64,000 nt of DNA. It comes from Selaginella moellendorffii (lineage: Eukaryota > Streptophyta > Lycopodiopsida > Selaginellales > Selaginellaceae). The translations under genes were made by a program, and so were the position numbers. The stretch covers positions 875,160-939,159 of the forward strand of contig NW_003314287.1 of the NCBI RefSeq assembly GCF_000143415.4. Direction: 5' to 3'. Positions 54,303-64,000 of this stretch are shown here, piece by piece; position 1 is the stretch's first letter, and each line of letters begins with the position of its first letter. The notes below the pieces were generated by a model that worked only from the letters and a program-made list of their open reading frames with translations, was not told where the DNA came from and did not search any database.

Positions 54303-57300
54303 TCACTTGTTCTTGAGATCCGTGAGTGCCTCTTTGGTTGCGGCGGACACTACCGCGTCGGAAGCGTTTGGAAGATAGTAGTACTTTCCTGAAAGAACAA
54401 GTTCCAAGGTTTCCTTGTTGCTACTACATGTAACTCGAGATCTCTCACCTTGAGCAAGTCGCGCAATCTCTTTAGCAAACCCAGTGGAGATGAACTTGTT
54501 CTCTGTGTCGATCACCAGCAGTGACATCCCTGTTTTGTAAATCTTTCCAGCGATGTCTTTGATCTCATCCTGTGAAGAAGTAGCGTTAATGCTTGATGTA
54601 AGTTGGACTCAAGCTTATGTATGCTGTGTACCTTGAGTTCCTGCTGCGATGGCCTGGGAGCGTCTGGAGCAATAGCTTCCGGGTCTCCGGTAGACTTTTT
54701 CAGCGAGACATTTGCCCGGCCGTCAGTGATGGCAACGATCATTATCCGTCCAACATCTCCACTCTTTTCAGCATTTAGGCCCACTCTCACAGCCTGCAAT
54801 GAAAGGGAAGTCCAAACTTATCATCGACAAAACTCTACAAGCTTTTAGTTACCGTGCTCAGACCATGAGCCAAAGGAGAACCACCACCGCAGGGCAACCT
54901 CTCTAGCCTCTTTCTTGCCATGGCAATCGAGCGCGATGGTGGAAGTAAGACTTCAGCGGCATCGCCTCGGAAAGGGATGATAGAAACCTGTTACAAATGC
55001 TTCCATGAAAATGAAGAAATCTCGATCTTGTAACTTAGTACCTGATCCCGGCTCGTATAGCTGTCAGCAAGTAATTGCATTGCCGCTCCTTTAGCATTGT
55101 TCATACGATTCAGCGCCATACTTCCACTTGCATCCACCACGAAAATCACCTGTAGGATAAAACTGAGCATCGAGTTGTTTGCTTTGCATGGGACGTACCA
55201 AAGCACCAGCCTTGCGGGCCATTCGTTTTGCACGCATGTCTGACTGCTCTACGTAAACTTTCCTGGAGACACCCTGCTCGAGTGCTCTTTGCTTGCGTAG
55301 CTTTTGATATGGAGCAGCAGCTCTCAACGTTGCATCCACGGCCAGCCGCCTGACGGGACCCTGGACGAATGCGTCAAGTAAGTGCAACAATGAAAATCCA
55401 CGCCTACCTTAGGAAGCATTGGTTTGATATAGCGGCCTCTATCCTCCGAGAAGATGACATTCTTTGCACGTCCGGCTTTTCCTTTTCGACGCTGGGCTTG
55501 CTGTGCAAAGAAAAGCAGCTGGGAGTCTACAAGCCCCCCTTCAGCATCGAAAATGAACTCTTCAGGAACTTGCTCCTGTTGTTGCTCATCACTCTCGTCA
55601 TCGTCCTCCTGTCATTTACTTTCAGAATAAAAGTCAGGAATCACTTGTTATTGTTGTGGCCTTACTTCTTCGTCGTCTTCCTCGTCTTTATCCTGATCTT
55701 CCTGTTGATTCTGTGGAGGCGGGGGAGGCGGTGGCGGAGGTGACTGATTGTTCGGCTGCTCTGGTGCGTCTTGCAATGTGGAGCGAGGAATGATCACAAG
55801 TTCGACCTGCAGTGTCAACATTGGTTATTTGACAATATCATGCTGCATATGAAACGTACAGCTTTTTTCAAGTCGTCGACGCCAACTTTGTCTCGGCCAT
55901 CTAAGGCCGCCAATGCCTTGGCGACTCTGACAGCACCAATTTCCGCACGATGCCCCTGTGAGCAGTTCAACTACTTTTCAATTGCAGGAAAAACAGGGAC
56001 TACCTGACAGCCGCCACGAATGGCTTCCATGACGAGATACTTCGTTTGCTCTCTACCTATTGTTACATCTTTGAGCCACTCCCTAGCATATATTATCTGA
56101 CAAAAACAAAAAATGAAATCAGGAACATTTCCAAGAGGTTTGGCGAACCTGTGTTCTTGCGGACTCAGTTGCTTCTGCGGAGTTTGACATAACCAGTCTC
56201 GAACTCTCTTGAAACTGAGTTGCAATATCGACTGCTGAAACTCGGTCCTCAAACTCAAGTGCGGCATCAGCACTGCAGTGAAAACTACTTTAGAAAGAAA
56301 GGAAACAGCAAACTATATAGGTACCTGAGATTTATAGAAATACGATCTAGCAGATGCTCCCTAACAGCGCCTTCCTCCGGGTTGTAAGTTGCAATGAGGA
56401 GCGGCTTACAAGGGTGGCGAAAGCTCACACCCTCCCTCTCGACCACGTTGACCCCTTCAGTCAGCACGTTGAGCAGAAGATTGCTAATGCCTTCGTCCAA
56501 AAGATTGATCTCGTCCACGTAAAGTACTCCGCGATGAGCCTGAGCAAGCAGCCCCGGCTGAAAGACAGTGGTTCCCTGCTTGATCGACTCCTCCACGTCC
56601 ACCGAGCCCAGCAAACGATCCTCTGTAACACCGAGTGGCACCTGAAAGATCAAATAAGAGGAACTCCTCCAAAAACTCGCGAGTTACCTGCACGAAAGGT
56701 GCTTTGACAACTTCGACCACGGGCTTGCCATCGCTGCCTAGAGCGATTTTCTCTTCCAGACCATCTTCCCATCTGCAACAACGAGAAAAACAAACAATGA
56801 CAAGAATTTTTTTCGAGCTCGCAGAGAAAAAACTTACTCCTCGCTATGAGATGGATCGGCATTCGCGATGGAGCCAGCGACAATCTCTATAGGCGGAAGT
56901 AGTGCGTGTAGGCCGCGAGCTAAGACAGTCTTGGCAGTCCCGCGTCGACCAGCAACCGCAATTCCGCCAATGCCATTGTCCACAGCTCCCAGAAGCAATG
57001 CGGCCTTGATAGCTTCCTGCCAAGAATCCATCCGGACGGCTTGAAAATCTACATCCTCGCGCAGGAAAGGAAGAAAGAAGGACCTACTTGGCCGACGACC
57101 GCTGCCAGGGGAAAATACTGTCGTCCATAGCTCGGCGCCGCATCGTCTTTGTCAAGAACGACAGTGGCGGCTCCATTTCCTCCCGCTGCTGCTCGTACAC
57201 GCCAGGACCGGGGCCGTGGATTTACCTCCCTGCGCTGCATTCTTCCATTCCACTCGATCCTCGCGCAGGATCTTGCGTGCGCGGGCGCCATTGCCATGGC

Positions 57301-57309
57301 CAAGGCCAT
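54303..57309 (-). CDS. CHLD: Magnesium-chelatase subunit D, chloroplastic
   Basis: About 14 exons on the minus strand. Exon 1 (from 57309) carries an Ala/Arg-rich transit peptide. Then follow AAA+ motifs shared with ChlI ([47 protein letters not shown] and [19 protein letters not shown]), an acidic Pro/Gln linker (PPPPPPPP...[12 protein letters not shown]), and a C-terminal von Willebrand-type integrin-I domain with MIDAS motif VDASGSMA and ITDGRANVS, ending [13 protein letters not shown] with CHLI and CHLH inserts Mg into protoporphyrin IX in the plastid. All domains are complete. It is divergent from the GDSL gene, with 175 bp between starts. Confidence 0.95.
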
Positions 57310-57431
57310 CCTCTTTGAAATTTAAACCTAGTTTAAACCTTCACGTTACGATATAAAGATAGAATTTTGGTGGATTTTATAAATAGAGGCTTTTACTTGG
57401 AATAGTTGTCTAAGATTATAGTGATCTGAAG

Positions 57432-57439
57432 TATAAAAG
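57432..57439 (+). promoter_or_regulatory. TATA box of the GDSL gene
   Basis: TATAAAAG lies 45 bp before the ATG at 57485. Confidence 0.65.
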
Positions 57440-57484
57440 GCAGGGCATTTGTTTTACGAATATTGGTGTTTGGAAGCAAGGGCG

Positions 57485-58750
57485 ATGGCAGCTTTTCTTA
57501 TCATTTTCTTTGTGGCGTTTGCTGCGAGTTTGTTTGTGCCTTCTCAGCAAGCAAATTCTTCAGTTCAAGCTTCATCCGTTCCAGCGTTGTTTGCATTTGG
57601 AGACTCTCTAGTGGATTCTGGTGATAATGCCCATGTTGGGTATCCATATGGTATTGATTTTCCTGGAGGCCAAGCAAGCAGATTTTGTAATGGGCGTTTG
57701 TTAGTTGAATATATTGGTAAGTAATCATTAATTTCCTGTTATTTTAACATTGTTTCTTTTCTATTTTCTTTTTATCCAGCATCACATCTGGGACTACCAA
57801 TCCCACCTGCTTATCTTCAATCTGGAAACAATATTCTTAAAGGAGCTAATTTTGGTTCTGCTGGATCTGGAATTCTTCCACAAACAGTAATGGTAAATGT
57901 TTTTTATTTTTAATATTTTATTAGTTTATTTGTAATCTTAATCTGTTGGTAATTTTAAAGGGAGGAGGGCAAGCTCTTGGAAGTCAGATTAATGACTTTC
58001 AAAGCTTGAAACAGAAAATGGTTCAAATGATTGGATCATCTAATGCAAGTGATGTGGTTGCAAAATCTATATTTTATATCTGCTCTGGAAATAATGATAT
58101 AAATAATATGTATCAACGAACAAAGAGAATTCTTCAATCAGATGAGCAAATAGTTATTAATACTTTTATTAATGAACTTCAGGTATATATATTATAGTTA
58201 TTCCTTTTCTAATTTTTCTTAATAATATTTTAATTGCAGACATTATATAATTTGGGTGCTAGAAAATTTGTTATAGTTGGATTAAGTGCTGTTGGATGCA
58301 TTCCATTAAATATAGTTGGAGGACAGTGTGCATCTATTGCTCAACAAGGTGCACAAACCTATAATAATTTGCTTCAATCAGCTCTTCAAAACTTGAGAAA
58401 TTCTTTGAAAGATGCTCAATTTGTGATGACAAATTTTTATGGACTTATGGTGGATGTTCACAATAATCCACAATCTTATGGTAAAGTTTATTATTTATTT
58501 ATTATTATTTTTAATGCTTTTTTGATCAACAGGTTTTACTGATTCAAGCAGTGCTTGTTGCCCTCAAGGATCACATACCTTGAATTGCCGCCCTGGAGCA
58601 ACAATTTGTGGAGATAGAACAAAATATGCTTTTTGGGATGGAATTCATCAAACTGATGCATTTAATAGTATGGCTGCACAGAGATGGTGGACTGGAGGCA
58701 CTTCTGGTGATGTTTCTCCCATTAGTATTAGCGAACTAGCATCATCGTGA
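57485..58750 (+). CDS. GDSL esterase/lipase, secreted
   Basis: Five exons (57485-57716, 57780-57892, 57961-58182, 58240-58480, 58533-58750) give 341 aa. A signal peptide (MAAFLIIFFVAFAASLFVPS) is followed by block I FGDSLVDSGDN with the catalytic Ser, block II GANFGSAGSG, block III SGNNDI and block V FWDGIHQTDAFN with catalytic Asp and His. All SGNH-hydrolase residues are present. Family members act on cuticular or cell-wall lipids outside the cell. Its coding sequence and introns are noticeably more AT-rich than the neighbours on both sides. Confidence 0.93.
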
Positions 58751-58868
58751 TGAGATCTTGATCACTTTATTATGTTCGGCAATTTATTTTTTAATAAGCA
58801 TTTGATTTGATTGATTTCGAAAATTCAAAGTGATTTTGACATAGGATGGCAGAATGAATATATATGTA

Positions 58869-60219
58869 TTAAACTTCATAGCCAGGATTTACAACTTGTT
58901 GTACATCTCCGTAGGTTTCTAGCTCCAGCACATCTTCACTACTTCCTAGGAAAAGAGGCAATCGCTGGTGAAGTTCAACTGGCTGGATGTCTAAAATTCT
59001 TCTCTTTCCATCACATGCTTTACCACCAGCATCTTCCATCAAAAAACCCAATGGATTCCCTTCATACACTAGTCTCAAATGGCTGCGAGGATTCATAGCA
59101 ATACCACCGTAGAGAATTGTCCTATGGACGTCTGCTACCAGTGAGCATACATACCTTGCCGAGTACTTCTTTGGAAACTGGCCTTTGCCTCTTCTAATAT
59201 CATCAATGTAGCGTCGGAGTCCTTGAGGCCAATCGAAATACCTTGCATCGTTCACGGAATAGATTTGTCCTGAGAGAGGATAGCCTCAAAGTTAGCAAGC
59301 TTTTCTCCAAGGAACGAGGAAGAGAACTTCTAACGTACCTCTCTCGGGAACTTTAACGTCGGGCTTGACAAGCTTGAATTCTCCGCAAGATCTGTCCAGC
59401 ATGAAGATCTGAGTTCCCTGGCCGACCGTCAAGCACAAAATGGTTGCCGACGAGTAGAGAGCGTATCCCGACGCTACAAGCCTCGAGCCACACTGGAGGA
59501 CGTTAAGCTGTGCCTTTTCTTCCACTGGCAGCTTATCAGCCTCTTCCAGGCGCCTGTAGATCCCAAAGATGGTTCCAGTTGGAATGGAGGCATCGATGTT
59601 CCTGGAGCCGTCCAAAGGATCAAACACCGCCACGAACGGGCCATGGTCGTCGATCCACACCGGGAAATCCTCTTCCTCGGACGCCACCACTGCCACCTTT
59701 CGGGAGCTCTCGAGAGATTTCTTGAGGAGCTCGTTCTGGAACAAGGAAGTCAGTCCAATAAGGAAAAAAAAACGAACGATAGAAACTTGCCGAGATTATG
59801 TCGAGTGGCTTGGGAGCGTCTCGTCCGGACGAAGGAGCTACCGAGGGAGAAGAAGAGAAAGAAGTAGAATCACTGGAAAGAATGGCCTCTGGAGAAGCCA
59901 GGAGCGCGGCGATTTCCTTGACAGCCCCCTGGAGATGGAGTATCACAATGGCCAGATTCTCGTCCAGGCCGCTGCTCGATCCGAGATACGCCATCAAGCT
60001 CTGACACCGATTCTCGCCAAGAGCAGGAGTAGCGGATTCGTCCACCCAGGAAGGGCTGCTCATTGTAGCAGCGATACTCACCATTCGCGAAGAAATTCCA
60101 GCTCCTCGCGACCCACAGAGAATGCGGCTCCTTCCGATCGTGGGCCTGGATTTCGCCGATCGATGCGTGCACGCGGCCGGAGGAGCGCCAAGAACGAGAG
60201 ATTTAACGCAGCATTCCAT
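58869..60219 (-). CDS. FBP: Plastid-type fructose-1,6-bisphosphatase
   Basis: Three exons (60219-59791, 59735-59339, 59269-58869) give 408 aa. A transit-peptide-like start is followed by RDAPKPLDIIS, VVASEEEDFPVW, the metal site VFDPLDGSRNIDASIPTGTIFGIY, YSVNDARYFDWPQGLRRYI and the substrate-binding KKYSARYVCSLVADVHRTILYGGIAMNP. No Cys-rich thioredoxin-regulated loop is visible, so it resembles the redox-insensitive plastid isoform (cpFBPase II). The first intron appears to use a GC donor (GCAAGT), since no GT keeps the frame. It is divergent from GTF2H2, with 57 bp between ATGs. Confidence 0.93.
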
Positions 60220-60246
60220 CCGGCATTCCCCTAATGCTCTGTTTTC

Positions 60247-60270
60247 TAGGGTTTAAGTAGAGCTTTAGGG
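60247..60270. promoter_or_regulatory. Two telo-box-like elements between divergent genes
   Basis: CTAGGGTTTA and CTTTAGGG lie within the 57 bp separating the FBPase and GTF2H2 start codons. Confidence 0.6.
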
Positions 60271-60276
60271 TTCTTC

Positions 60277-61991
60277 ATGGCAATGGAGAAGCGATCGGGG
60301 CAGGGCGGGCCGGCATTCCAGGAAGATGAGGAGATGGAGGAAGAGGACAAGGCACCGGACATGGAGGCCTGGGAGCGTGCGTACGCGGACGATCGGTCGT
60401 GGGAGTCGCTGATCGAGGATGAGTCGGGGCTGCTCAAGGCCGGGGACGATGTCCAACAGCAAAGGCAGCACCGGCGGAGGCTGATTCAAGCGTCGGGGCC
60501 TCGGATCCAGCGCGGCATCATCAGATATCTCTGCCTCATCCTCGATTTCTCCCGGGTAGGCGCCAATGCTGATACTTTCTCGTTGAGTGTGATGGAGAGG
60601 AAAGAAATATAGGCAAAATGTGTGATGCTTGGGTCATAGAATGCATCGTAGTGTGAAGTTCATCTAGTTTCCATCGTTTCTTACGGAGAAGAAGTGGTTT
60701 TTCTTTGAGTTTCTTCTTTGTTTTCATTCTTGTTTCCAGGATTTTTCCTGCTGTTCATTGGTTTACATTGAGTTTCTTCTTCGTTTCCGTTCGTGTTCAA
60801 ACGCATCCAGGAGTTTTCTCGCTGTTGATTGTCTTCCGTCGTTTCTCTTTGGGAAAACTTATAGTGACTTAAGTAGTGTTTGCTTCCAGGCAGCGGGAGA
60901 GATCGATTTCCGGCCCTCGCGCATGGCAGTCGTCGCGAAAGCCGTCGAGGACTTCGTGCGGGAATACTTTGACCAAAATCCTCTCAGCCAGCTTGGGATC
61001 ATAGTGATGAAGAACGGCATCGCCAGCGTGGTCACGGAACTAAGTGGCAGTCCTGAGGCACACATCCGCGCCTTGAAGTCCAACCTTGAGTCCTTTGGAG
61101 AAGCATCGCTACAAAACGGGCTCGAGCTGGCGCACACATACGTCCAGCACATCCCGTCTTACGGACACAGGGAGGTGGTGATCGTTTTCTCGGCGCTGAG
61201 CACTTGCGACCCCGGCAACATCCTCGAGACTGTCAAGAAGTGCAAGGCCGCCAGGATGAAATGCTCCGTCGTTGGCCTCACGGCAGAGATCTACATCTGC
61301 AAGCACATAAGTCAGGAAACCGGAGGATCATACGCAGTTGCTATGAACGAGGTTCGTGTTCTTGCCTCTTTGCCTCGTCCTTCTCTAGACTTACGCGTTC
61401 ATTCCAGGGACATCTCAAAGAAATACTTCTGGAGCACGTCCCTCCGCCAGCGGCAATGCCAGACGCCTCGTCTGCGAGCCTGGTGCGCATGGGATTCCCT
61501 CAGCGGGGCTCCGAAGGAGCAGTAGCGATCTGTGCGTGCCACAAGGAGCTGAGGATCGGCGGTGGCTACATCTGTCCTCGCTGCCGGGCTCGGGTGTGCG
61601 AGCTCCCGACCGAGTGTAGCCTGTGTGGCCTGGCGCTGGTTTCCTCGGCTCACTTGGCACGCTCCTACCACCATCTCTTTCCCATTCCCACCTTCGACGA
61701 GCTCCTGGTGGACGCGTCGCTCAGAGGCAAGTCGAGCTTTGCGGGGTCTTGCTTTGGATGTAGAATCCAGCTCTCTGGTAAGCTTTCCTTGTTCTTCGTT
61801 TTGCAAGCTTTCTTTCTTTCTTTTCTATGGAGGAGTGAGCTAGAAGTTTTGACAATGCAGGGGGTGGAAGCTTGAGACTGCGGTGCCCTCGCTGCAAGAG
61901 GGATTTTTGCTTCGACTGCGATGTTTACATTCACGAATCGCTACACAATTGCCCGGGGTGCGAGACGCTGCAAGAAGAGGCCGTCACGTAG
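60277..61991 (+). CDS. GTF2H2: TFIIH subunit p44 (GTF2H2/SSL1)
   Basis: Four exons (60277-60555, 60890-61351, 61408-61777, 61861-61991) give 413 aa. An acidic N-terminus is followed by a Ssl1-type von Willebrand domain ([30 protein letters not shown] and [18 protein letters not shown]), a C4 finger ([19 protein letters not shown]) and a C-terminal RING-like TFIIH-C1 finger ([26 protein letters not shown]). It serves transcription initiation and nucleotide-excision repair in the nucleus, activating the XPD helicase. All domains are complete. Confidence 0.95.
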
Positions 61992-62160
61992 CCAGTGGAG
62001 AGCAAAAGGAGGTGAGCTTCGTCACCTTTTGCAAAAATTTTGTAGGTGTAAAGGACTCTTGGGGGAAATGGTCGTCATCTTTCTTTATATATTACATTGT
62101 CAATTCTTGTCTTTGATCAATCTAGCAAACCTATGATCATGGCTTTCACAATCTAATATA

Positions 62161-62778
62161 TCAAAACCCTTGTTCTCGCTTCCTTTTCATGAGCATGGCT
62201 TTTATCTCCCTGTGCTTTCGCAGCTTCCCTCCCTCCGTGAAGCGATTCTTACAGTCGTAGCAGCGGTACCTCTTTTGTTTCACATTGTTGTTGTTATACC
62301 CTTCGCACTTGGTGTTGAAAGACTCGCAGAAAACGCATCGAACTGGCTGCTCGTCACTGGGCTTCATGGCAGTGGTGGTGGTGATTGGAGAACAAACCCT
62401 AACACCGCTTGGAGAAGAGGGACGAGGAGCGCTCGCCAAGGATCTAGCCCGAGTTGTAACAGTCAGAGGTGGATTGGAAACCCTGGCTTGGGTCGCGGGA
62501 ACTTGAGAAGCTGGAGCTACCGGATGATCCGGGGCGAGGGCGAGCCTCCTCGTGAACCCACGGAGATCGACGCCATAAGCTGACGTGAAAGGATCCATGG
62601 CCGCCGACGCCTCCTCCGCCACTTTGTTTTGGAGCTGCTGGACGTAGAACTCCCTGGCCGCCATCTTTTGCTGGTAGAGCGCGAGGCCCTCCTCCTCGTC
62701 CGTGGCGTAGTAGAACGTCCGGGGCTCCCACGAATCAATCGCGCGGTAGTGGTCAAGCATGTAGTAGTCCATCGCCAT
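62161..62778 (-). CDS. Dof-type zinc-finger transcription factor, divergent
   Basis: Intronless, 205 aa from ATG at 62778; a longer frame starts at 62844, but the TATA box lies between the two. A C-terminal CVFC...CYDC finger has exactly 21 residues between the Cys pairs, with NTKCEGYNNNN and RFTEGGKLRKH, matching the Dof layout (CPRC, NTKFCYYNNY, CRRYWTKGG). The finger is at the very C-terminus, whereas most Dof proteins have it near the N-terminus, and several consensus residues differ. Dof factors bind AAAG sites in plants. Confidence 0.75.
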   Translation of the reverse strand: MAMDYYMLDHYRAIDSWEPRTFYYATDEEEGLALYQQKMAAREFYVQQLQNKVAEEASAAMDPFTSAYGVDLRGFTRRLALAPDHPVAPASQVPATQARVSNPPLTVTTRARSLASAPRPSSPSGVRVCSPITTTTAMKPSDEQPVRCVFCESFNTKCEGYNNNNVKQKRYRCYDCKNRFTEGGKLRKHREIKAMLMKRKREQGF

Positions 62779-62805
62779 AAGATACCCTAAAGGCTGTGAG
62801 ATAGC

Positions 62806-62817
62806 GTATTTATAAGG
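62806..62817 (-). promoter_or_regulatory. TATA box of the Dof-type gene
   Basis: Reads CCTTATAAATAC on the minus strand, about 30 bp before the ATG at 62778. Transcription would start almost at the ATG. Confidence 0.55.
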
Positions 62818-62906
62818 TTTGGGATGATTAATATCTTTGGACAACGCCAGATTCTCTTAGGGCTAGCTATAAATGTGGCCGCCACCTTTTTTGGATCACC
62901 ATTTGC

Positions 62907-64000
62907 ATGGAGAGGCAAGAATGTATCAGGCAATTGGAGTCATGTACCACACTTTCTCGTGCATCCCAGCTGAGATCGCTAGTGGAGCGCACCAGCGATT
63001 CGAGAGATACGTTCGTGTGGAACAAACTCATCGAAGTTTTCGGGAGGTGCGGCGGCATCTCCCAGGCTCGAGAGGTTTTTGATTCTCTGAGGCAATGGAA
63101 GAATTGCTACTCGTGGGTTTTCATGATCTCTGCTTACTCCAGGAACGGGCTTGTGGAAGAGGCCAGGCGGACTTTCGATGAGATGCCGGAGAAGAATCTG
63201 GTCTCCTGGAACACCATCGCTGTGACTTATGCCCAAAACGGGCATCTTGCGGATGCGAAGCGGATCTTTGATTCCATGCCGGCTAGGAATATGGTATCTT
63301 TTTCTTCGATGCTGACCGCGTTTGCTCAAAACGGGCAGCTGGAAGCCGCCCGGAGAATCTTTGACAGGATGCCCGCAAAGAATCTCATCTCCCAGACAGC
63401 GATGTTATCGGCATATGCCCAAAACGGGTCTCTCGAGCATGCAAAGCAAGTATTTGACTCGATGCCGCAGCACAATCTTGTCTCTTGGAACTCAATCCTT
63501 ACCGCATTTGCACAAAACGGAAAACTAATCGATGCTCAAGATACATTCAATCAAATGCCCGAGCAAGACTTGATTTCCTGGAACGCAATGCTAACAGCAA
63601 TCGCCCAAAAGGGAAAACTGGAGGATGCCAAGAGATTCTTTGACGAGATGGCTTGCCGCAACCTTGTATCTTGGAACTCCTTGATCTCGTCCTTCTCCCA
63701 AAATGGACACGTGGCAGAGGCCAAGAGGTTGTACGAGAATATGCCAGAGAGGGACCAAGTCTCTGCCACTGCAATGCTCACGGCATATTCCCAGCTTGGG
63801 AATCTCCGGGATGCTGAGGCAGTGTTTAGCGAGATGCAGTTCCAAAACTCCATCTCCGCCACCGCAATGCTGAATGCGTATGCCCAAAACGGGAATATCC
63901 AGGAGGCCAGAAATGTATTCGACCAGATCCCCCAAAAGAACGTCATTACCTGGAACTCTATGCTCACAGCCTATACAGAGAACGAGAATCTTGTAGAGGC
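62907..64000 (+). CDS. S-repeat PPR protein (runs off right edge)
   Basis: From ATG at 62907 the frame stays open to the window end (364 codons). After a 60-residue start it is almost entirely 31-residue S-type repeats, for example NLVSWNSILTAFAQNGKLIDA and NLISQTAMLSAYAQNGSLEHA, about ten in a row. A uniform S array of this kind is characteristic of lycophyte and moss PPR families. An editing-type E/DYW end would lie outside the window. Likely targeted to plastid or mitochondrion for RNA editing or processing. It is divergent from the Dof gene, with 128 bp between starts. Confidence 0.92.
   Translation, partial: MERQECIRQLESCTTLSRASQLRSLVERTSDSRDTFVWNKLIEVFGRCGGISQAREVFDSLRQWKNCYSWVFMISAYSRNGLVEEARRTFDEMPEKNLVSWNTIAVTYAQNGHLADAKRIFDSMPARNMVSFSSMLTAFAQNGQLEAARRIFDRMPAKNLISQTAMLSAYAQNGSLEHAKQVFDSMPQHNLVSWNSILTAFAQNGKLIDAQDTFNQMPEQDLISWNAMLTAIAQKGKLEDAKRFFDEMACRNLVSWNSLISSFSQNGHVAEAKRLYENMPERDQVSATAMLTAYSQLGNLRDAEAVFSEMQFQNSISATAMLNAYAQNGNIQEARNVFDQIPQKNVITWNSMLTAYTENENLVE

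Noticed and set aside
55369-55743. Plus-strand ORF with hydrophobic end
   Set aside because: Antisense of the acidic linker of CHLD; the hydrophobic run is the complement of Asp/Glu codons.

Overview
This is nuclear DNA of a land plant, most likely a lycophyte of the Selaginella type. The plant evidence is direct: GUN4, the Mg-chelatase D subunit, a GRAS factor, a Dof factor, a fasciclin arabinogalactan protein, a DUF1218 protein and a WPP-domain RanGAP. The lycophyte reading is inference. It rests on very short introns (mostly 40-70 bp), high gene density in the right half, and PPR genes built of S-type repeats. Telomere-type TTTAGGG blocks occur internally. No rRNA, tRNA or CRISPR was found.

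Layout. (1) 1-20.7 kb is an accessory, mobile-element-like block. It holds: a 924-codon intact ORF open at the left edge (minus, DUF7869-like, transposase-like); a reconstructed ten-exon plus-strand gene (5455-11062) with ParB-like, amino-methyltransferase-like and FCP1/NLI-phosphatase-like parts; a decayed minus-strand relative (15624-12066) with ParB-like and methyltransferase-like parts; and a decayed SWIM-zinc-finger transposase-like gene (17509-20621). A 22-bp palindrome family is scattered through 1-11.4 kb. Several copies sit inside tiny introns directly before the 3' splice site, and two sit in coding exons. Three tandem foldback hairpins lie at 15.7-16.0 kb. (2) 20.7-32.7 kb is an AT-rich gene desert with a 400-bp direct duplication, a PPR relic and two stray palindrome copies. 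(3) 32.7-64 kb is a gene-dense euchromatic segment.

Genes of part 3 in order: GRAS factor (-), SWIM-finger nuclear-type protein (-), DUF1218 membrane protein (+), a putative secreted peptide (+), PPP4R2-like (-), a second putative secreted peptide (+), fasciclin-like AGP (-), RanGAP (-), an unknown 144-aa protein (-), PPR (+), FAD synthetase RibF-type (+), GUN4 (+), an unknown 169-aa protein (-), CHLD (-), GDSL esterase (+), plastid-type fructose-1,6-bisphosphatase (-), TFIIH p44/GTF2H2 (+), Dof-type factor (-), and an S-repeat PPR running off the right edge (+).

Working together. GUN4 and CHLD act on the same enzyme, Mg-chelatase, the first committed step of chlorophyll synthesis, and lie about 1.2 kb apart. 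FBPase serves photosynthetic carbon metabolism; PPR proteins serve organelle RNA processing. Many neighbours are divergent pairs with only 50-180 bp between start codons, and several share a telo-box-type 12-mer by the ATG. The most unusual feature is the left block: two ParB/methyltransferase-like genes amid a family of palindromic sites, which could be an undescribed self-marking mobile system. That last point is inference.
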